Below the pieces are notes generated by a model. The model ran no database searches, was not told the origin of the DNA, and saw nothing but the letters and a program-made list of their open reading frames with translations. Shown piece after piece: positions 8,442 through 17,331 of a stretch of DNA of 62,647 nucleotides (position 1 is its first letter; every line of letters starts with the position of its first letter). Source of the DNA: Methanolobus sp. (lineage in GTDB: Archaea; Halobacteriota; Methanosarcinia; Methanosarcinales; Methanosarcinaceae); NCBI RefSeq assembly GCF_030682845.1, contig NZ_JAUXNK010000049.1, positions 1 to 62,647 on the forward strand, in the 5' to 3' direction. The position numbers were made by a program, and so were the translations under genes.

Positions 8442-9603
8442 TCCCCTGAAGAACAACATGTATGCAGAACTTGCCAGAAGAAACCTTAAAAGGCAGGCAG
8501 TCCGCACGGTACTTGCAGCTATCGGCATCATCATAGGGGTTATAGCAATATCCTCAATGGGAATACTTGGTAACAGTCTGAAACTCTCAGTCACGGATTC
8601 CTTTTCAGATATCGGGGATAAGATCATAGTTTCGCCAGTTCCCGGAGAGGATTTTATTACAGACAAGCAGGTAGATCAGATCAAAAAGGTCAGTAACATC
8701 GAAAGTGTAATACCTGTGATATCCGGCGGGGAGATAGTCGAATACAAAAAAGGCGGAACCACTATACAGTATTATGTTGCAGTCTATGATATAAAGAAGG
8801 ATGATCTGGATAAACTTGCCGACCTCCAGGAGGGCCGCCATTTCAAACCGGGGTCCACTGAATGCGTGGTGGGTTCCAGCATAGCGAAGAACCTGGATCT
8901 TAAGCTCGGTCAGAAGATTGAGATAGATGGCTCAAATTTAAGAGTTGTCGGAATACTCAAGGAGAGAGGACTTGGATTTGATATCAATACAGACAGCGGA
9001 GTTTTCACGTCCTCCGAAATGTATGGAAAATTATACCCTGACGCAGATGAAGGTTATGGTACGGTCATAGTTATAGTGAAGGATATCGACAAAATAGATA
9101 GTGTTATGAAGGATATCAAGGAACGTATCAACAAAAAAGATGAGCTTGTCACAGTCTTTGCCACGAACTCAATAACCGAAAGCCTTGACAGTGTCTTCAA
9201 GTCCATTTCACTTTTCCTAATGGGCATAGGCTCTATATCATTGCTTGTTGCAGGTGTGAGTATACTTAATGTGATGCTCATGTCCACCATGGAGCGGACA
9301 AAAGAGATTGGCATTATGAAAGCTGTGGGGGCCTCAAGGAGAGATATACTGAAGATGTTCCTGCTAGAAGCATTGTTCCTCGGGGTCATAGCCAGCACTG
9401 CAGGAGCGATATTAACCATTGGAGGAAGTTACCTCATAATGTCCCTGCTCGTCAAGAACACTTCATACCTGTTCACACTTTCCAGCATGTTCTACGTAGT
9501 GGAGGGTTTCTTTTTCGGGATAGCCACAAGCCTTCTTGGCGGCATGTATCCTGCGTGGAAGGCTTCAATGATGAGACCGCTTGACGCACTCAGGTACGAA
9601 TGA
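8428..9603 (+). CDS. MacB-type ABC transporter permease
   Basis: A 391-residue permease. Helix 1 is at about residues 22-45 (TVLAAIGIIIGVIAISSMGI), the extracytoplasmic domain runs to about 260, and three helices follow, ending YPAWKASMMRPLDALRYE. It completes the rightward module Yip1, surface protein, ATPase, permease. Unlike the leftward operon there is a single intact permease, so a homodimer is expected. A weak hairpin (CCCCT at 9615-9619 pairing with AGGGG at 9640-9644) follows the stop but lacks a T run. Confidence 0.92.
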   Translation: MRIPDPLKNNMYAELARRNLKRQAVRTVLAAIGIIIGVIAISSMGILGNSLKLSVTDSFSDIGDKIIVSPVPGEDFITDKQVDQIKKVSNIESVIPVISGGEIVEYKKGGTTIQYYVAVYDIKKDDLDKLADLQEGRHFKPGSTECVVGSSIAKNLDLKLGQKIEIDGSNLRVVGILKERGLGFDINTDSGVFTSSEMYGKLYPDADEGYGTVIVIVKDIDKIDSVMKDIKERINKKDELVTVFATNSITESLDSVFKSISLFLMGIGSISLLVAGVSILNVMLMSTMERTKEIGIMKAVGASRRDILKMFLLEALFLGVIASTAGAILTIGGSYLIMSLLVKNTSYLFTLSSMFYVVEGFFFGIATSLLGGMYPAWKASMMRPLDALRYE

Positions 9604-9633
9604 GGAGCTTAAAACCCCTAAGGTTGTTTTCCT

Positions 9634-10314
9634 GGCCTAAGGGGCTCAGTTCCCAATGCAAACACGCTTTCACTTCAAGTTGTGGCTATTTACGATACCG
9701 GCACGCCTGTTAATGAAAGTTTGACATACACATCCCTTGAGACCGCCCAGAACTTCTATGGCACCCGGGATGTCATCAATGGCATCTACCTGAGACTGGA
9801 AGATTTTAACCGTGACAGGGAGATAGCTTCCATCCTAAGGGAAGAAGGATACAGGGCAACAGGCTGGACCGTGAACAATCCGGACATTCTGCGTACCCTG
9901 GCAATTGAAAGAACATCCAACAACATCACACTGGGATTTATCCTCCTGATAGCATCCTTTGGGGTTGTGAGTACCTTGAACATGGTAGTGATGAGCAAGA
10001 TCAAGGAGATAGGTATCCTCATGGCCATGGGTGCGAACAGGTCCGGCATCAGACTCATCTTTTTGATTGAAAGTGGAATACTTGGACTTACTGGGGCTCT
10101 GCTGGGAACGCTTGCCGGGATTGCCATCGCTCTTGCCATAGGAGGTTATCCTCTTCCGGAAGGGGTGTACGGGATCACTACAATACCGGTGCTGATACGT
10201 CCCGGCGATGTTATCTGGATAATAGCCATCGTCTTCCTGCTCAATCTGATAGCCGGCATCTATCCCGCACAGCGCGCCGCCAGCCTTGACCCTGTTAAGG
10301 CCATCTCCAGATAA
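9634..10314 (+). pseudogene. C-terminal remnant of a LolC/LolE-type ABC permease
   Basis: The frame is open from 9622 with similarity to permeases from about 9634 (NTLSLQVVAIYDTGTP). The first possible start is GTG at 9682, which would give 210 residues. It matches the last half of the complete permease at 10984-12153: GTPVNESLTYTS against GTPTDETLAYAR, then three membrane helices and the end YPAQRAASLDPVKAISR. The N-terminal helix and most of the extracytoplasmic domain are absent, so a functional four-helix permease is unlikely. It looks like the product of a deletion that fused it to the 3' flank of the preceding permease gene. There is no clear ribosome site. Confidence 0.75.
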
Positions 10315-10983
10315 CGGGAATCTGAAGCGCTGTGTCACAGCACAATGCAAGCTTTATTCATCTTGTGCGGCCTGAAGAAGGGAAGTCGATTCCCTCAAAC
10401 CTGCAAGTGCATAATTTCCTTTTGTGCAGGAGGTAGAGAGCAGATTTGAATAAGGCATAGAGCCGGAAGTAGAAAGAGAAAAAGGATTTTGAGAAGAATC
10501 CTCCTATGTAAATTATGTGTTTATCGTCCCGGACAGAATCATCGATAAACCTTACGACACCATCAAAGTGATTCCTGTCGAGGACATCCCCCTGATGCAT
10601 GGCAGGACCTATAACAATGACGTCGGTTTCCATGCCATCCTAGCTCAGGCTTTTATCAATGAAACCGTAGTTGAAGAGTACGGGTATGGGAGAGATGAAC
10701 TCAGTTTTGAATTGTGACCCATCCTTTCGGTATTTAAGGAAGCTGTATTTAGGAGTCTCGATCACAATCCTCATAGCAGCGTATTAGCGTGCTATATAGA
10801 AAAAGGCTATCATTTTAGAAGCGAACGGGGAAGGATTGAATGCACAGGTTATTGGTGCTGGTATTGTGGAGAGTACTAGAAACCCGTTCGCATATATACA
10901 AATGACATCCCGATATATATACTTTCGTATACGTACGAACAAAATGCCCTGCTTACTCATCCTGTTAAAACTGGAAATTTAAA
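10315..10983. other. 669-bp region without a convincing intact gene
   Basis: The stretch between the permease remnant and the converging permease contains one protein-like frame on the plus strand, about 10493-10717. It includes VFIVPDRIIDKPYDTIKVI and LAQAFINETVVEEYGYG and ends DELSFEL. The only start is GTG 10517 without a ribosome site, so it may be the 3' end of a decayed gene; I do not recognise the family. From about 10890 the sequence becomes very AT-rich (CATATATACAAATG, CGATATATATACTTTCG). No RNA gene or repeat is evident. Confidence 0.4.
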
Positions 10984-12153
10984 TCATTCACTTTCGATAG
11001 CTTCAACAGGATCCAGCCTGGAAGCTCTTCTTGCAGGATAGATTCCAGCTGCTAAGTTGATAATGAAAGAGAATACGATAGCATAGATGAAATTGCTCAC
11101 TTCAAGGCTTAGAGGGAGCGTTGTCAGCCCAAAATACACCTCACTGGGCAGGTCTATTTGGTAATTCGAGAGCAATACAACTCCAATGTATCCCAGGATA
11201 CAGCCCAGCAATACACCCATAGTGCCCAAGATGAGTGATTCCAGCAGGAAGATGTTAGTTATATGCCTTCTGGAAGTGCCCATAGCCATCAGCATGCCTA
11301 TCTCCCTCTTTTTTTCCGCAACCACGGTAATAAGAGTATTCGCAACACCAAAACCGGCTATGAGATAGATAAGTCCGTAATATAGCCAGACAATGACCAT
11401 CTGCGTGTTTAGCAGTTCCAGGATATCCCTGTTGGCTTCTTCCCAGCTTACCGCATCCAAGCCCGTGGATTCTTCGATAGATCCGGATATTGTCTCTGCC
11501 TGGTACGGGTCGTGGGTACGTACGTTTATGCTGCTTGCAATCCCGCTCCCTCCAAAGAAGGACTGGGTGGAATCAAAGCGCGCATATGCAAGGGTCTCAT
11601 CCGTAGGTGTACCGGTGTGAAATATACCGACTACTTTGTATGACATAGGACTTGCTGTGGGTGTCACTGCAGAAACGGTATCCTCTACTTCGACTCCAAG
11701 CTCTTCTGCGAGCCTGTTTCCAAGAACTATCCCGTTATTACTTCTTGAAAGAGTGGAGAAGCTTCCTTCAACAATGTCTTCGCTGATGCGCATGACAGCA
11801 TCTTCTGCCACGGGATCTATCCCATAGAGCTCAACGCCCTGGGCCCTGTCTCTGTATTGCAGCGCAGCCTGCCCTGCGAATACAGGTGAAACAGCTAAAA
11901 CCCCTTCAGTATTAAGAATCTGCTCTGAATAGTGTCTGTAGAAATGTATGTATTCCGTGGTGTCTTCCATGGGGGTTACGACAATGTGAGGTGAGCTCTC
12001 TACTGTAAGTGATACCAGCTCGTTCGTGAATCCAGACATAAGAGACATCAGCACTACAATAACGCCTATGGCGAGAGCTACAGCAAATACAGCGAAGAAT
12101 GTTAGTCTTTTGCGTGCACTGATGTGCCGAAGGGCTATATCCAGTTCGTACAT
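10984..12153 (-). CDS. LolC/LolE-type ABC transporter permease
   Basis: A 389-residue FtsX-family permease. Helix 1 is at about residues 17-42 (FFAVFAVALAIGVIVVLMSLMSG), the extracytoplasmic domain spans about 45-255, and helices lie at about 262-288, 310-340 and 355-378, ending YPARRASRLDPVEAIESE. The ATG at 12153 has GAGGGACAG upstream. It is oriented towards the truncated paralog at 9634-10314. No ATPase gene adjoins it, so it probably uses one of the ATPases in the island (for example 7755-8441), or its own was lost along with the front part of the remnant. Confidence 0.9.
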   Translation of the reverse strand: MYELDIALRHISARKRLTFFAVFAVALAIGVIVVLMSLMSGFTNELVSLTVESSPHIVVTPMEDTTEYIHFYRHYSEQILNTEGVLAVSPVFAGQAALQYRDRAQGVELYGIDPVAEDAVMRISEDIVEGSFSTLSRSNNGIVLGNRLAEELGVEVEDTVSAVTPTASPMSYKVVGIFHTGTPTDETLAYARFDSTQSFFGGSGIASSINVRTHDPYQAETISGSIEESTGLDAVSWEEANRDILELLNTQMVIVWLYYGLIYLIAGFGVANTLITVVAEKKREIGMLMAMGTSRRHITNIFLLESLILGTMGVLLGCILGYIGVVLLSNYQIDLPSEVYFGLTTLPLSLEVSNFIYAIVFSFIINLAAGIYPARRASRLDPVEAIESE

Positions 12154-12257
12154 CTGTCCCTCTCTTACCCAGCCTAATGATTATTTGAGTATCTGGCTAT
12201 AATATGTTTTGCATGTAGGAACTATACAGTAAATTCAAAGGTCCGCAAGTACATATC

Positions 12258-12884
12258 TCATCTTTGGGAAAGCGCAAGTTCAAGGCCGATAATCATAAAG
12301 ACGCCTGCTTTTGTGCGATTGACATATTTACCGATACCGGGCCTTCCTATCAGCCTTGTGCCAATATGCCCTGCAAATACAGAGACCAGGAAGAATATAG
12401 CCAATGCCTGGACAAGGAACACACATCCCAGAAAGACCATCTGCAGAGGAACATTCCCGGCCCCGGCGTTCACGAATTGAGGCAGGAAAGCAAGGAAGAA
12501 AATGGACACTTTGGGATTGAGCAGGTTCATGAAGACGCCTCTTTTGTAAAGCAAAAGAGCACCGTATTCCCGTTCAGACACCGAGGATATGAACCTGTCA
12601 CCTTCCTGAATGGCCCTGAAAGCAAGATAGAGCAGGTAGACAGCGCCTGCATACTTCAGGACTGTGAAGGCAAGGGCAGATTTATAGATTATGGCAGAAA
12701 CACCCAGCGCAGCCGCAGTCGTGTGGAACAGCAGACCGGTGCAAAGGCCGCAGGCTGTAGCTATTCCGGCCCCTTTGCCTGAGGATATGCTCTGCGTCAG
12801 CACAAAAATAATATCCGGGCCCGGAAGCAGTGTGAGAGCTGCAGAGGCTGCAATAAAATACAGTAGCTGTGCGGGTTCTATCAA
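12258..12884 (-). CDS. LysE/RhtB-family amino-acid exporter
   Basis: A 208-residue membrane protein with six predicted helices. The family signature near the N-terminus is LLPGPDIIFVLTQSISSGKGAGIATACG (given in part: GPDIIFVLTQSI). RGVFMNLLNPKVSIFFLAFLP in the middle is typical of RhtB-type exporters of homoserine, threonine or other amino acids. The start is TTG at 12884 with AGGTGAACTA in front. The gene stands alone between a permease and the divergent LarA-family gene. The actual substrate cannot be read from the sequence. Confidence 0.88.
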   Translation of the reverse strand: MIEPAQLLYFIAASAALTLLPGPDIIFVLTQSISSGKGAGIATACGLCTGLLFHTTAAALGVSAIIYKSALAFTVLKYAGAVYLLYLAFRAIQEGDRFISSVSEREYGALLLYKRGVFMNLLNPKVSIFFLAFLPQFVNAGAGNVPLQMVFLGCVFLVQALAIFFLVSVFAGHIGTRLIGRPGIGKYVNRTKAGVFMIIGLELALSQR

Positions 12885-12951
12885 TAGTTCACCTTGTCCT
12901 TATCTTTAACTCTGCTCTTGAATTGCTCAAGCCAGATGTATGAGACGAAAT

Positions 12952-13006
12952 GCTATAAATAAAACTTCCTATTATGAACTATCCTGAGACAAGATACCAG
13001 CGGAGG
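12952..13006 (+). promoter_or_regulatory. TATA box and ribosome site of the LarA-family gene
   Basis: GCTATAAATAAAA at about 12952-12964 is a good archaeal TATA box, predicting a transcript start near 12985-12990. GGAGG at 13002-13006 is a strong ribosome site. Together they place translation initiation close to 13014, where the in-frame codon is ATC rather than ATG, GTG or TTG. Confidence 0.6.
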
Positions 13007-13013
13007 AAATTCT

Positions 13014-14264
13014 ATCAGAATACCGATACCTTATGGAAAAGATTTCATTGACCTTGACGTGCAAATCCCCCACGAGGTCATTGCACCCAACCAGGTGGAT
13101 GTGGAGAATGAATCAGAGATCATCAATGAGGCTTTGAAGAATCCCATTGGAACAGGATCACTTGAGGACTTCATAAAGAGCAGTGATAAAATTCTGATAC
13201 TGGTAAATGATGCCACCAGGCCAACACCCACGGCAAAAGTACTCCTTAAAATGCGCGATATCCTGCGAAGTCACGGAGATGTACGATTCCTTGTCGCAAC
13301 CGGTGCGCACAGAGGACCTACCGAGGATGAGGCAAAATACATTTTTGGAGAGGTTTACGATGAATTCAGGGACAGGATCTTCGTGCACGATGCCCGCAGG
13401 GATGCGGATATGGAATTCCTGGGTATCTCAGGCAATGGCACTGAAATGTACCTCAATAAGATGGTGAATGAAAGCAGGAATATCATTGTCATCGGAAGTG
13501 TGGAGCCTCACTATTTTGCAGGTTATACGGGCGGAAGGAAAGCATTCCTGCCGGGCGTGGCATCATACAGGACCATCGAAATGAACCATAAACACGCACT
13601 CTCCGAAGCTGCCCAGCCCCTGGCCATCAAAGGGAACCCTGTTGCAGAGGATATGAATGATGCTATGAAAGTGCTTAAGGACCTTAACATATTCTCCATA
13701 CAGACTGTCCTCACGGCAGACCACGGACTCTATGCCATGCTTGCAGGCGATCTTTTCAAATCATTTGATGCTGCAGTTGAGAAGGCGAACGAGGTTTTCT
13801 GTGCCAGTTGCAGCCGCAAAGGCAATATAGTGCTTACAGCCGCACCTTACCCCATGGATATTGACCTCTACCAGTCTCAAAAGGCATTGGAGAACGGCAA
13901 GCTGGCACTGGAAGACGGCGGGATAATAATCCTTGTATCCAAATGCAGGCAAGGAGTGGGTGATGACGCGTTTTTGAACTTGCTATGCTCTGCAAATACA
14001 TGTGAGGATGTGATGTGCAGGATAGAGGAAGGTTATAAGCTCGGATACCACAAAGCTGCCAAGATGGCGCAGATTGGTGTGTATGCAGAGATGTGGGCTG
14101 TATCAGAACTTGATGATGCAACGCTCAGAAAGGCAAAATTGCAGCCACGCAAGAATATACAGGAAACATTTGACAATGCAGTTGCAGAGATAAAGAGTCA
14201 GGGAAAAGAACCATATGCAGTGATCCTGCCACAGGGTAGCCTGACCGTTCCGCTCCTGAAGTGA
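13014..14264 (+). CDS. LarA-family protein (nickel-dependent racemase, DUF2088), unusual start
   Basis: A LarA-like protein of about 416 residues. In the family, LarA racemises lactate or related 2-hydroxy acids using a nickel-pincer nucleotide cofactor. Seen here are the N-terminal strand IRIPIPYGK, the DATRPTP motif, ATGAHR, VEPHYFAGYTGGRKAFLPG and a HKHAL-type segment (NHKHALSEAA). The first ordinary start is GTG 13059, but homology begins before it. Translation from 13014 gives the normal family N-terminus and the correct 7-base distance from GGAGG at 13002-13006, yet codon 13014-13016 is ATC. No larB, larC or larE gene is nearby, so cofactor supply must come from elsewhere. The exact substrate is unknown. 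Confidence 0.85.
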   Translation: MRIPIPYGKDFIDLDVQIPHEVIAPNQVDVENESEIINEALKNPIGTGSLEDFIKSSDKILILVNDATRPTPTAKVLLKMRDILRSHGDVRFLVATGAHRGPTEDEAKYIFGEVYDEFRDRIFVHDARRDADMEFLGISGNGTEMYLNKMVNESRNIIVIGSVEPHYFAGYTGGRKAFLPGVASYRTIEMNHKHALSEAAQPLAIKGNPVAEDMNDAMKVLKDLNIFSIQTVLTADHGLYAMLAGDLFKSFDAAVEKANEVFCASCSRKGNIVLTAAPYPMDIDLYQSQKALENGKLALEDGGIIILVSKCRQGVGDDAFLNLLCSANTCEDVMCRIEEGYKLGYHKAAKMAQIGVYAEMWAVSELDDATLRKAKLQPRKNIQETFDNAVAEIKSQGKEPYAVILPQGSLTVPLLK

Positions 14265-14279
14265 AAATATAAAAAAGAT

Positions 14280-15554
14280 TTAAAGCTGCATGTAACGTGC
14301 AGCTTCACCCAGGTCTTCTTCTATCCGCAGGAGCTGGTTGTACTTTGCAGTCCTTTCACTTCGTGCGGGGGCTCCTGTCTTGATCAGGTCTGCAGATATC
14401 GCAACTGCTATATCCGCGATAGTGGTGTCTTCAGTTTCTGCCGAACGGTGGCTGACGACCACACTATAACCATTGCGCACTGCCATGTTCGCAGCGTCAA
14501 GAGCTTCGGAAACAGAGCCTATCTGATTGACCTTGAGCAGGAGAGCATTGCCTGCACACATCTCTATACCCTTTGCAAGGCGTGATACATTGGTCACGAA
14601 AAGGTCATCACCTACGATTATAGTTTCCCAGGCCTCTGTTGTGAGGGTTGCGAAATCCTCGAAGGATTCCTCATGGAAGGGGTCCTCGATAAGTAGTATG
14701 GGGTATGTCTCTATGAGTTCAAGGTAATAATCAACCATCTCGCCTGGTGTAAGTAATTTCCCGTCGATGGAATAGTTCTGCCCGTCAAAGAACTCTGATG
14801 CTGCAGCGTCAAGACCAAGAGATATCTCAGATTCCGTGTAGCCGGCCTCTTCAATGGCAGTGATAAGAGCATCGAGGGCATCTGCGGTCATCTCAAGCGG
14901 AGGAGCATAGCCGCCCTCATAACCCACATTCAATGCTGATGCACCGTATTTAGATTTAAGGACTTTTCCGAGTGCATGATAGGTTTCCACACCCATACGA
15001 AGGGCTTCGGAATATGTGTCAGCACCTTTTGGCTGGATCATGAACTCCTGTATGGAAAGTTCATTGCCTGCATGCTTTCCACCATTGATGACATTCATAG
15101 TGGGAACAGGAAGAGTATAGGCATTGACACCACCAAGATATCTGTAGAGGGGCACACTGAGCGAGTCAGCAGCTGCTTTTGCAACGGCCATCGAGACTCC
15201 CAGTATTGCATTGGCGCCAAGCTCCATCTTATTGTCAGTACCATCCAGGGCAAGCATCAGGCCATCGATCTCACGCTGGTTCCTGACATCCATTCCCAGA
15301 AGCTCACTTTCAATAGTAGTGGCCACGTTGTCAACTGCATCAAGAACACCTTTTCCACCATAGCGTTCTTCCTTATCACGCAGCTCCAGAGCTTCATGAG
15401 TTCCGGTAGAAGCACCTGATGGCACACTGGCCCTCCCAAAACCACAGGAAGTACGAACGTCTACTTCAATAGTCGGATTACCTCGTGAATCCAGGATCTC
15501 ACGTGCATGGATCTTCTCAATCCTATATTTATTATCCTCGCTAATATACGCCAT
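14280..15554 (-). CDS. eno: Enolase
   Basis: A 424-residue enolase interconverting 2-phosphoglycerate and phosphoenolpyruvate in glycolysis and gluconeogenesis. Recognisable are the N-terminal ILDSRGNPTIEVDV, the SGASTG loop, NVINGGKHAGN, LLIEDPFHEE, LLKVNQIGSVSEAL and the substrate segment VSHRSAETEDT. The frame continues upstream to 15590, but ATG 15554 is preceded by AAAGGTGGAATAGG and begins the usual MAYI..YRIEKIHARE. It is a single-gene unit that converges on the LarA-family gene. Upstream, 15660-15700 is AT-rich and carries the divergent HTH-regulator promoter. Confidence 0.97.
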   Translation of the reverse strand: MAYISEDNKYRIEKIHAREILDSRGNPTIEVDVRTSCGFGRASVPSGASTGTHEALELRDKEERYGGKGVLDAVDNVATTIESELLGMDVRNQREIDGLMLALDGTDNKMELGANAILGVSMAVAKAAADSLSVPLYRYLGGVNAYTLPVPTMNVINGGKHAGNELSIQEFMIQPKGADTYSEALRMGVETYHALGKVLKSKYGASALNVGYEGGYAPPLEMTADALDALITAIEEAGYTESEISLGLDAAASEFFDGQNYSIDGKLLTPGEMVDYYLELIETYPILLIEDPFHEESFEDFATLTTEAWETIIVGDDLFVTNVSRLAKGIEMCAGNALLLKVNQIGSVSEALDAANMAVRNGYSVVVSHRSAETEDTTIADIAVAISADLIKTGAPARSERTAKYNQLLRIEEDLGEAARYMQL

Positions 15555-15703
15555 CCTATTCCACCTTTGAATTATACATCTACTTCGCAATTACCGTATA
15601 TATCGTTACCGTTCATTGGGAAGTTTTGGCGCTCGTGAAGATATTTGCAAACTCAATTATATCTACATAAATTATATAAACATACAAGTATTATAGTCTA
15701 TAA

Positions 15704-16087
15704 ATGAAAACTGATCATACCAGTCTTTTAACAGGTAAAGGGCACGAGATCATAGAATTACTACAGGGTCTGGATGTACCAAGGACAGAAGCCATATGCA
15801 TAGCATGCCTTGTCTGCGGAAAAGAGCTCACATCCCAGAACATAGAGCAAGCTTCAGGTCTCAGGCAGCCGGAAGTAAGCATCGCAATGCGTCCCTTAAG
15901 GGAAAGAAAATGGATAGAGGAACGCAACGAGAAAAAGAACAGCGACAAGGGCAGGCCTGTAAAGTACTATACACTTGTCGTGCCCTTTGAACAGATCGTT
16001 GGGACTTTTGAGAATGGCGTCCTGAAAAGAAACAGGGAAATAGCAGAAGCCCTTGAACATCTCAAAGAGCTTAGTGCAAACAGTTAG
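15704..16087 (+). CDS. Winged-helix transcriptional regulator (MarR/TrmB-like)
   Basis: A 127-residue protein with a winged helix-turn-helix between about residues 25 and 90. SQNIEQASGLRQPEVSIAMRPLRERKWIEE is the helix-turn-helix and wing (key residues S-N-I-E-Q and P-E-V-S). The C-terminal part NREIAEALEHLKELS looks helical and may dimerise. It starts at ATG 15704 after a TATA-like AAATTATATAAACATAC. It ends in TAG and its end nearly abuts the converging PPC gene. It is divergent from enolase, so control of eno or autoregulation is possible; the target is not known. Confidence 0.8.
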   Translation: MKTDHTSLLTGKGHEIIELLQGLDVPRTEAICIACLVCGKELTSQNIEQASGLRQPEVSIAMRPLRERKWIEERNEKKNSDKGRPVKYYTLVVPFEQIVGTFENGVLKRNREIAEALEHLKELSANS

Positions 16088-16093
16088 ATTTGA

Positions 16094-16534
16094 TCATTTG
16101 CTGAATCTCACGGGCGCAAAGCCCCTGCTTGCATCAAAGATCCTTTCAGCAGTAATACCTGTAAGTTCAAGGATAAATACTTCCGCGACCATGAATATCT
16201 CACTTTTACCACGCATGCAGCCTACTTTAGGTTCCGCACCCCTTCCAGCAGCAGCATGCAGATGTATCTTTGGCTGGCCGTTCTCTGAAAAGATATTCCC
16301 CACGCCCAATACCTCATGCACATCCTGGAAACCGGCCCACTGGACCTCAGGTGGAATTTTATTTTCCTTAGGCCCGACAACAAGACTGGCTTCCTTAACA
16401 GCACCAAGTAAAACAAACATGGCAGCTTTTATGTTTTCATTCCTTGCAAGATTCTCCAGTTCATGGAGCAGGTCGTCACCGTGATCCATCCGAACCACGA
16501 AAACCCTTCCTATTGATCCTTTAGTATATTCCAT
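16094..16534 (-). CDS. PPC/DUF296-domain protein
   Basis: A 146-residue single-domain PPC (plants and prokaryotes conserved, DUF296) protein. Key features are VVRMDHGDDLLHELENLA at the start of the domain, AAMFVLLGAVKEASL, and the histidine cluster PKIHLHAAAGRG that binds metal in homologs. Prokaryotic members form trimers; some are described as DNA-binding-like but their function is open. ATG 16534 is chosen over the upstream in-frame ATG at 16573, because GGGGTGCTTCC precedes it and homology starts there. It follows an ABC ATPase gene by 13 bp, so the two probably share a transcript. No functional link between them is known to me. Confidence 0.85.
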   Translation of the reverse strand: MEYTKGSIGRVFVVRMDHGDDLLHELENLARNENIKAAMFVLLGAVKEASLVVGPKENKIPPEVQWAGFQDVHEVLGVGNIFSENGQPKIHLHAAAGRGAEPKVGCMRGKSEIFMVAEVFILELTGITAERIFDASRGFAPVRFSK

Positions 16535-16547
16535 GGAAGCACCCCTG

Positions 16548-17231
16548 TTAATCCTCGTATATCTTCCCTTCAACCAGCCGGATTATACGGTCTGTCTTCT
16601 TTGCCATCTTCTCATCATGTGTCACCAGAATGAATGTCTGCCCCTTCTCATGGTTCAGCTCTCTGAGCAAATCGTATATCATATCACTTGATTTTGTATC
16701 AAGATTGCCGGTAGGCTCGTCCCCTATAACTATGCCCGGATTGTTAGCAAGCGCTCTTGCAACAGAAACTCTCTGAGCCTGTCCTCCTGAGAGCTGGCTT
16801 GGCAGGTGATCCATTCTTTCAGCCAGCCCCACATCCTTAAGTATACCTGAAGCTACCTCTCTGGCATCTTTCTTATTGGCCCCGGCTATCAGCAAAGGCA
16901 TCATTACATTCTCAAGTGCGGTGAAATCAGGCAACAGGTGATGATACTGAAAAACAAAGCCAAGGATCTCATTTCGCGCCTTTGAACGTTCCTGTTCGGA
17001 CATTTCAGTTACAACGCGGCCATCTATGGTGATAGTACCCGAAGTTGGTGTGTCAAGTATACCGATCATATGCAAAAGAGTACTTTTTCCCGAACCAGAA
17101 GGGCCTATTATGGAAAGGAATTCACCTCTCTGAATGTCGAGGTCTATGCCGTCAAGGGCGCGTACCTCTACACCGCCAGGATAGACTTTGGAGAGATTCC
17201 TTATTTCGATGATACTGGATTTGTCATTCAT
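16548..17231 (-). CDS. Orphan ABC transporter ATP-binding protein, LolD type
   Basis: A 227-residue LolD-like ATPase with Walker [11 protein letters not shown]-loop VFQYHH, signature LSGGQAQR, Walker [13 protein letters not shown] and H-loop THD. The YHHLLPDFTALENVMMPL segment is characteristic of LolD-type ATPases that work with LolC/E-like permeases. No permease lies beside it; the PPC gene follows instead. It could pair with the permease at 10984-12153, which lacks an adjacent ATPase. That pairing is inference. Confidence 0.9.
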   Translation of the reverse strand: MNDKSSIIEIRNLSKVYPGGVEVRALDGIDLDIQRGEFLSIIGPSGSGKSTLLHMIGILDTPTSGTITIDGRVVTEMSEQERSKARNEILGFVFQYHHLLPDFTALENVMMPLLIAGANKKDAREVASGILKDVGLAERMDHLPSQLSGGQAQRVSVARALANNPGIVIGDEPTGNLDTKSSDMIYDLLRELNHEKGQTFILVTHDEKMAKKTDRIIRLVEGKIYED

Positions 17232-17331
17232 AACCGATCAAGGATTTTAAACTACATTTGAGCTTACACTATTTCAATGTATTCAAAGATAATGATAACA
17301 GAAAGCGCAGAGATGACACAAATGAAGGTTT

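Noticed and set aside
9615-9644. Hairpin after the permease as a transcription terminator
   Set aside because: The stem is short with a mismatch, and no T run follows; archaeal termination usually needs T-rich sequence.
10358-10633. Minus-strand frame of 91 codons in the region after the permease remnant
   Set aside because: No ribosome site; the opposite strand reads as the more protein-like scrap. Neither is convincing as an intact gene.
13059-14264. GTG 13059 as the true start of the LarA-family gene
   Set aside because: It lacks a ribosome site and would delete the conserved first strand, while GGAGG and a TATA box point to 13014.
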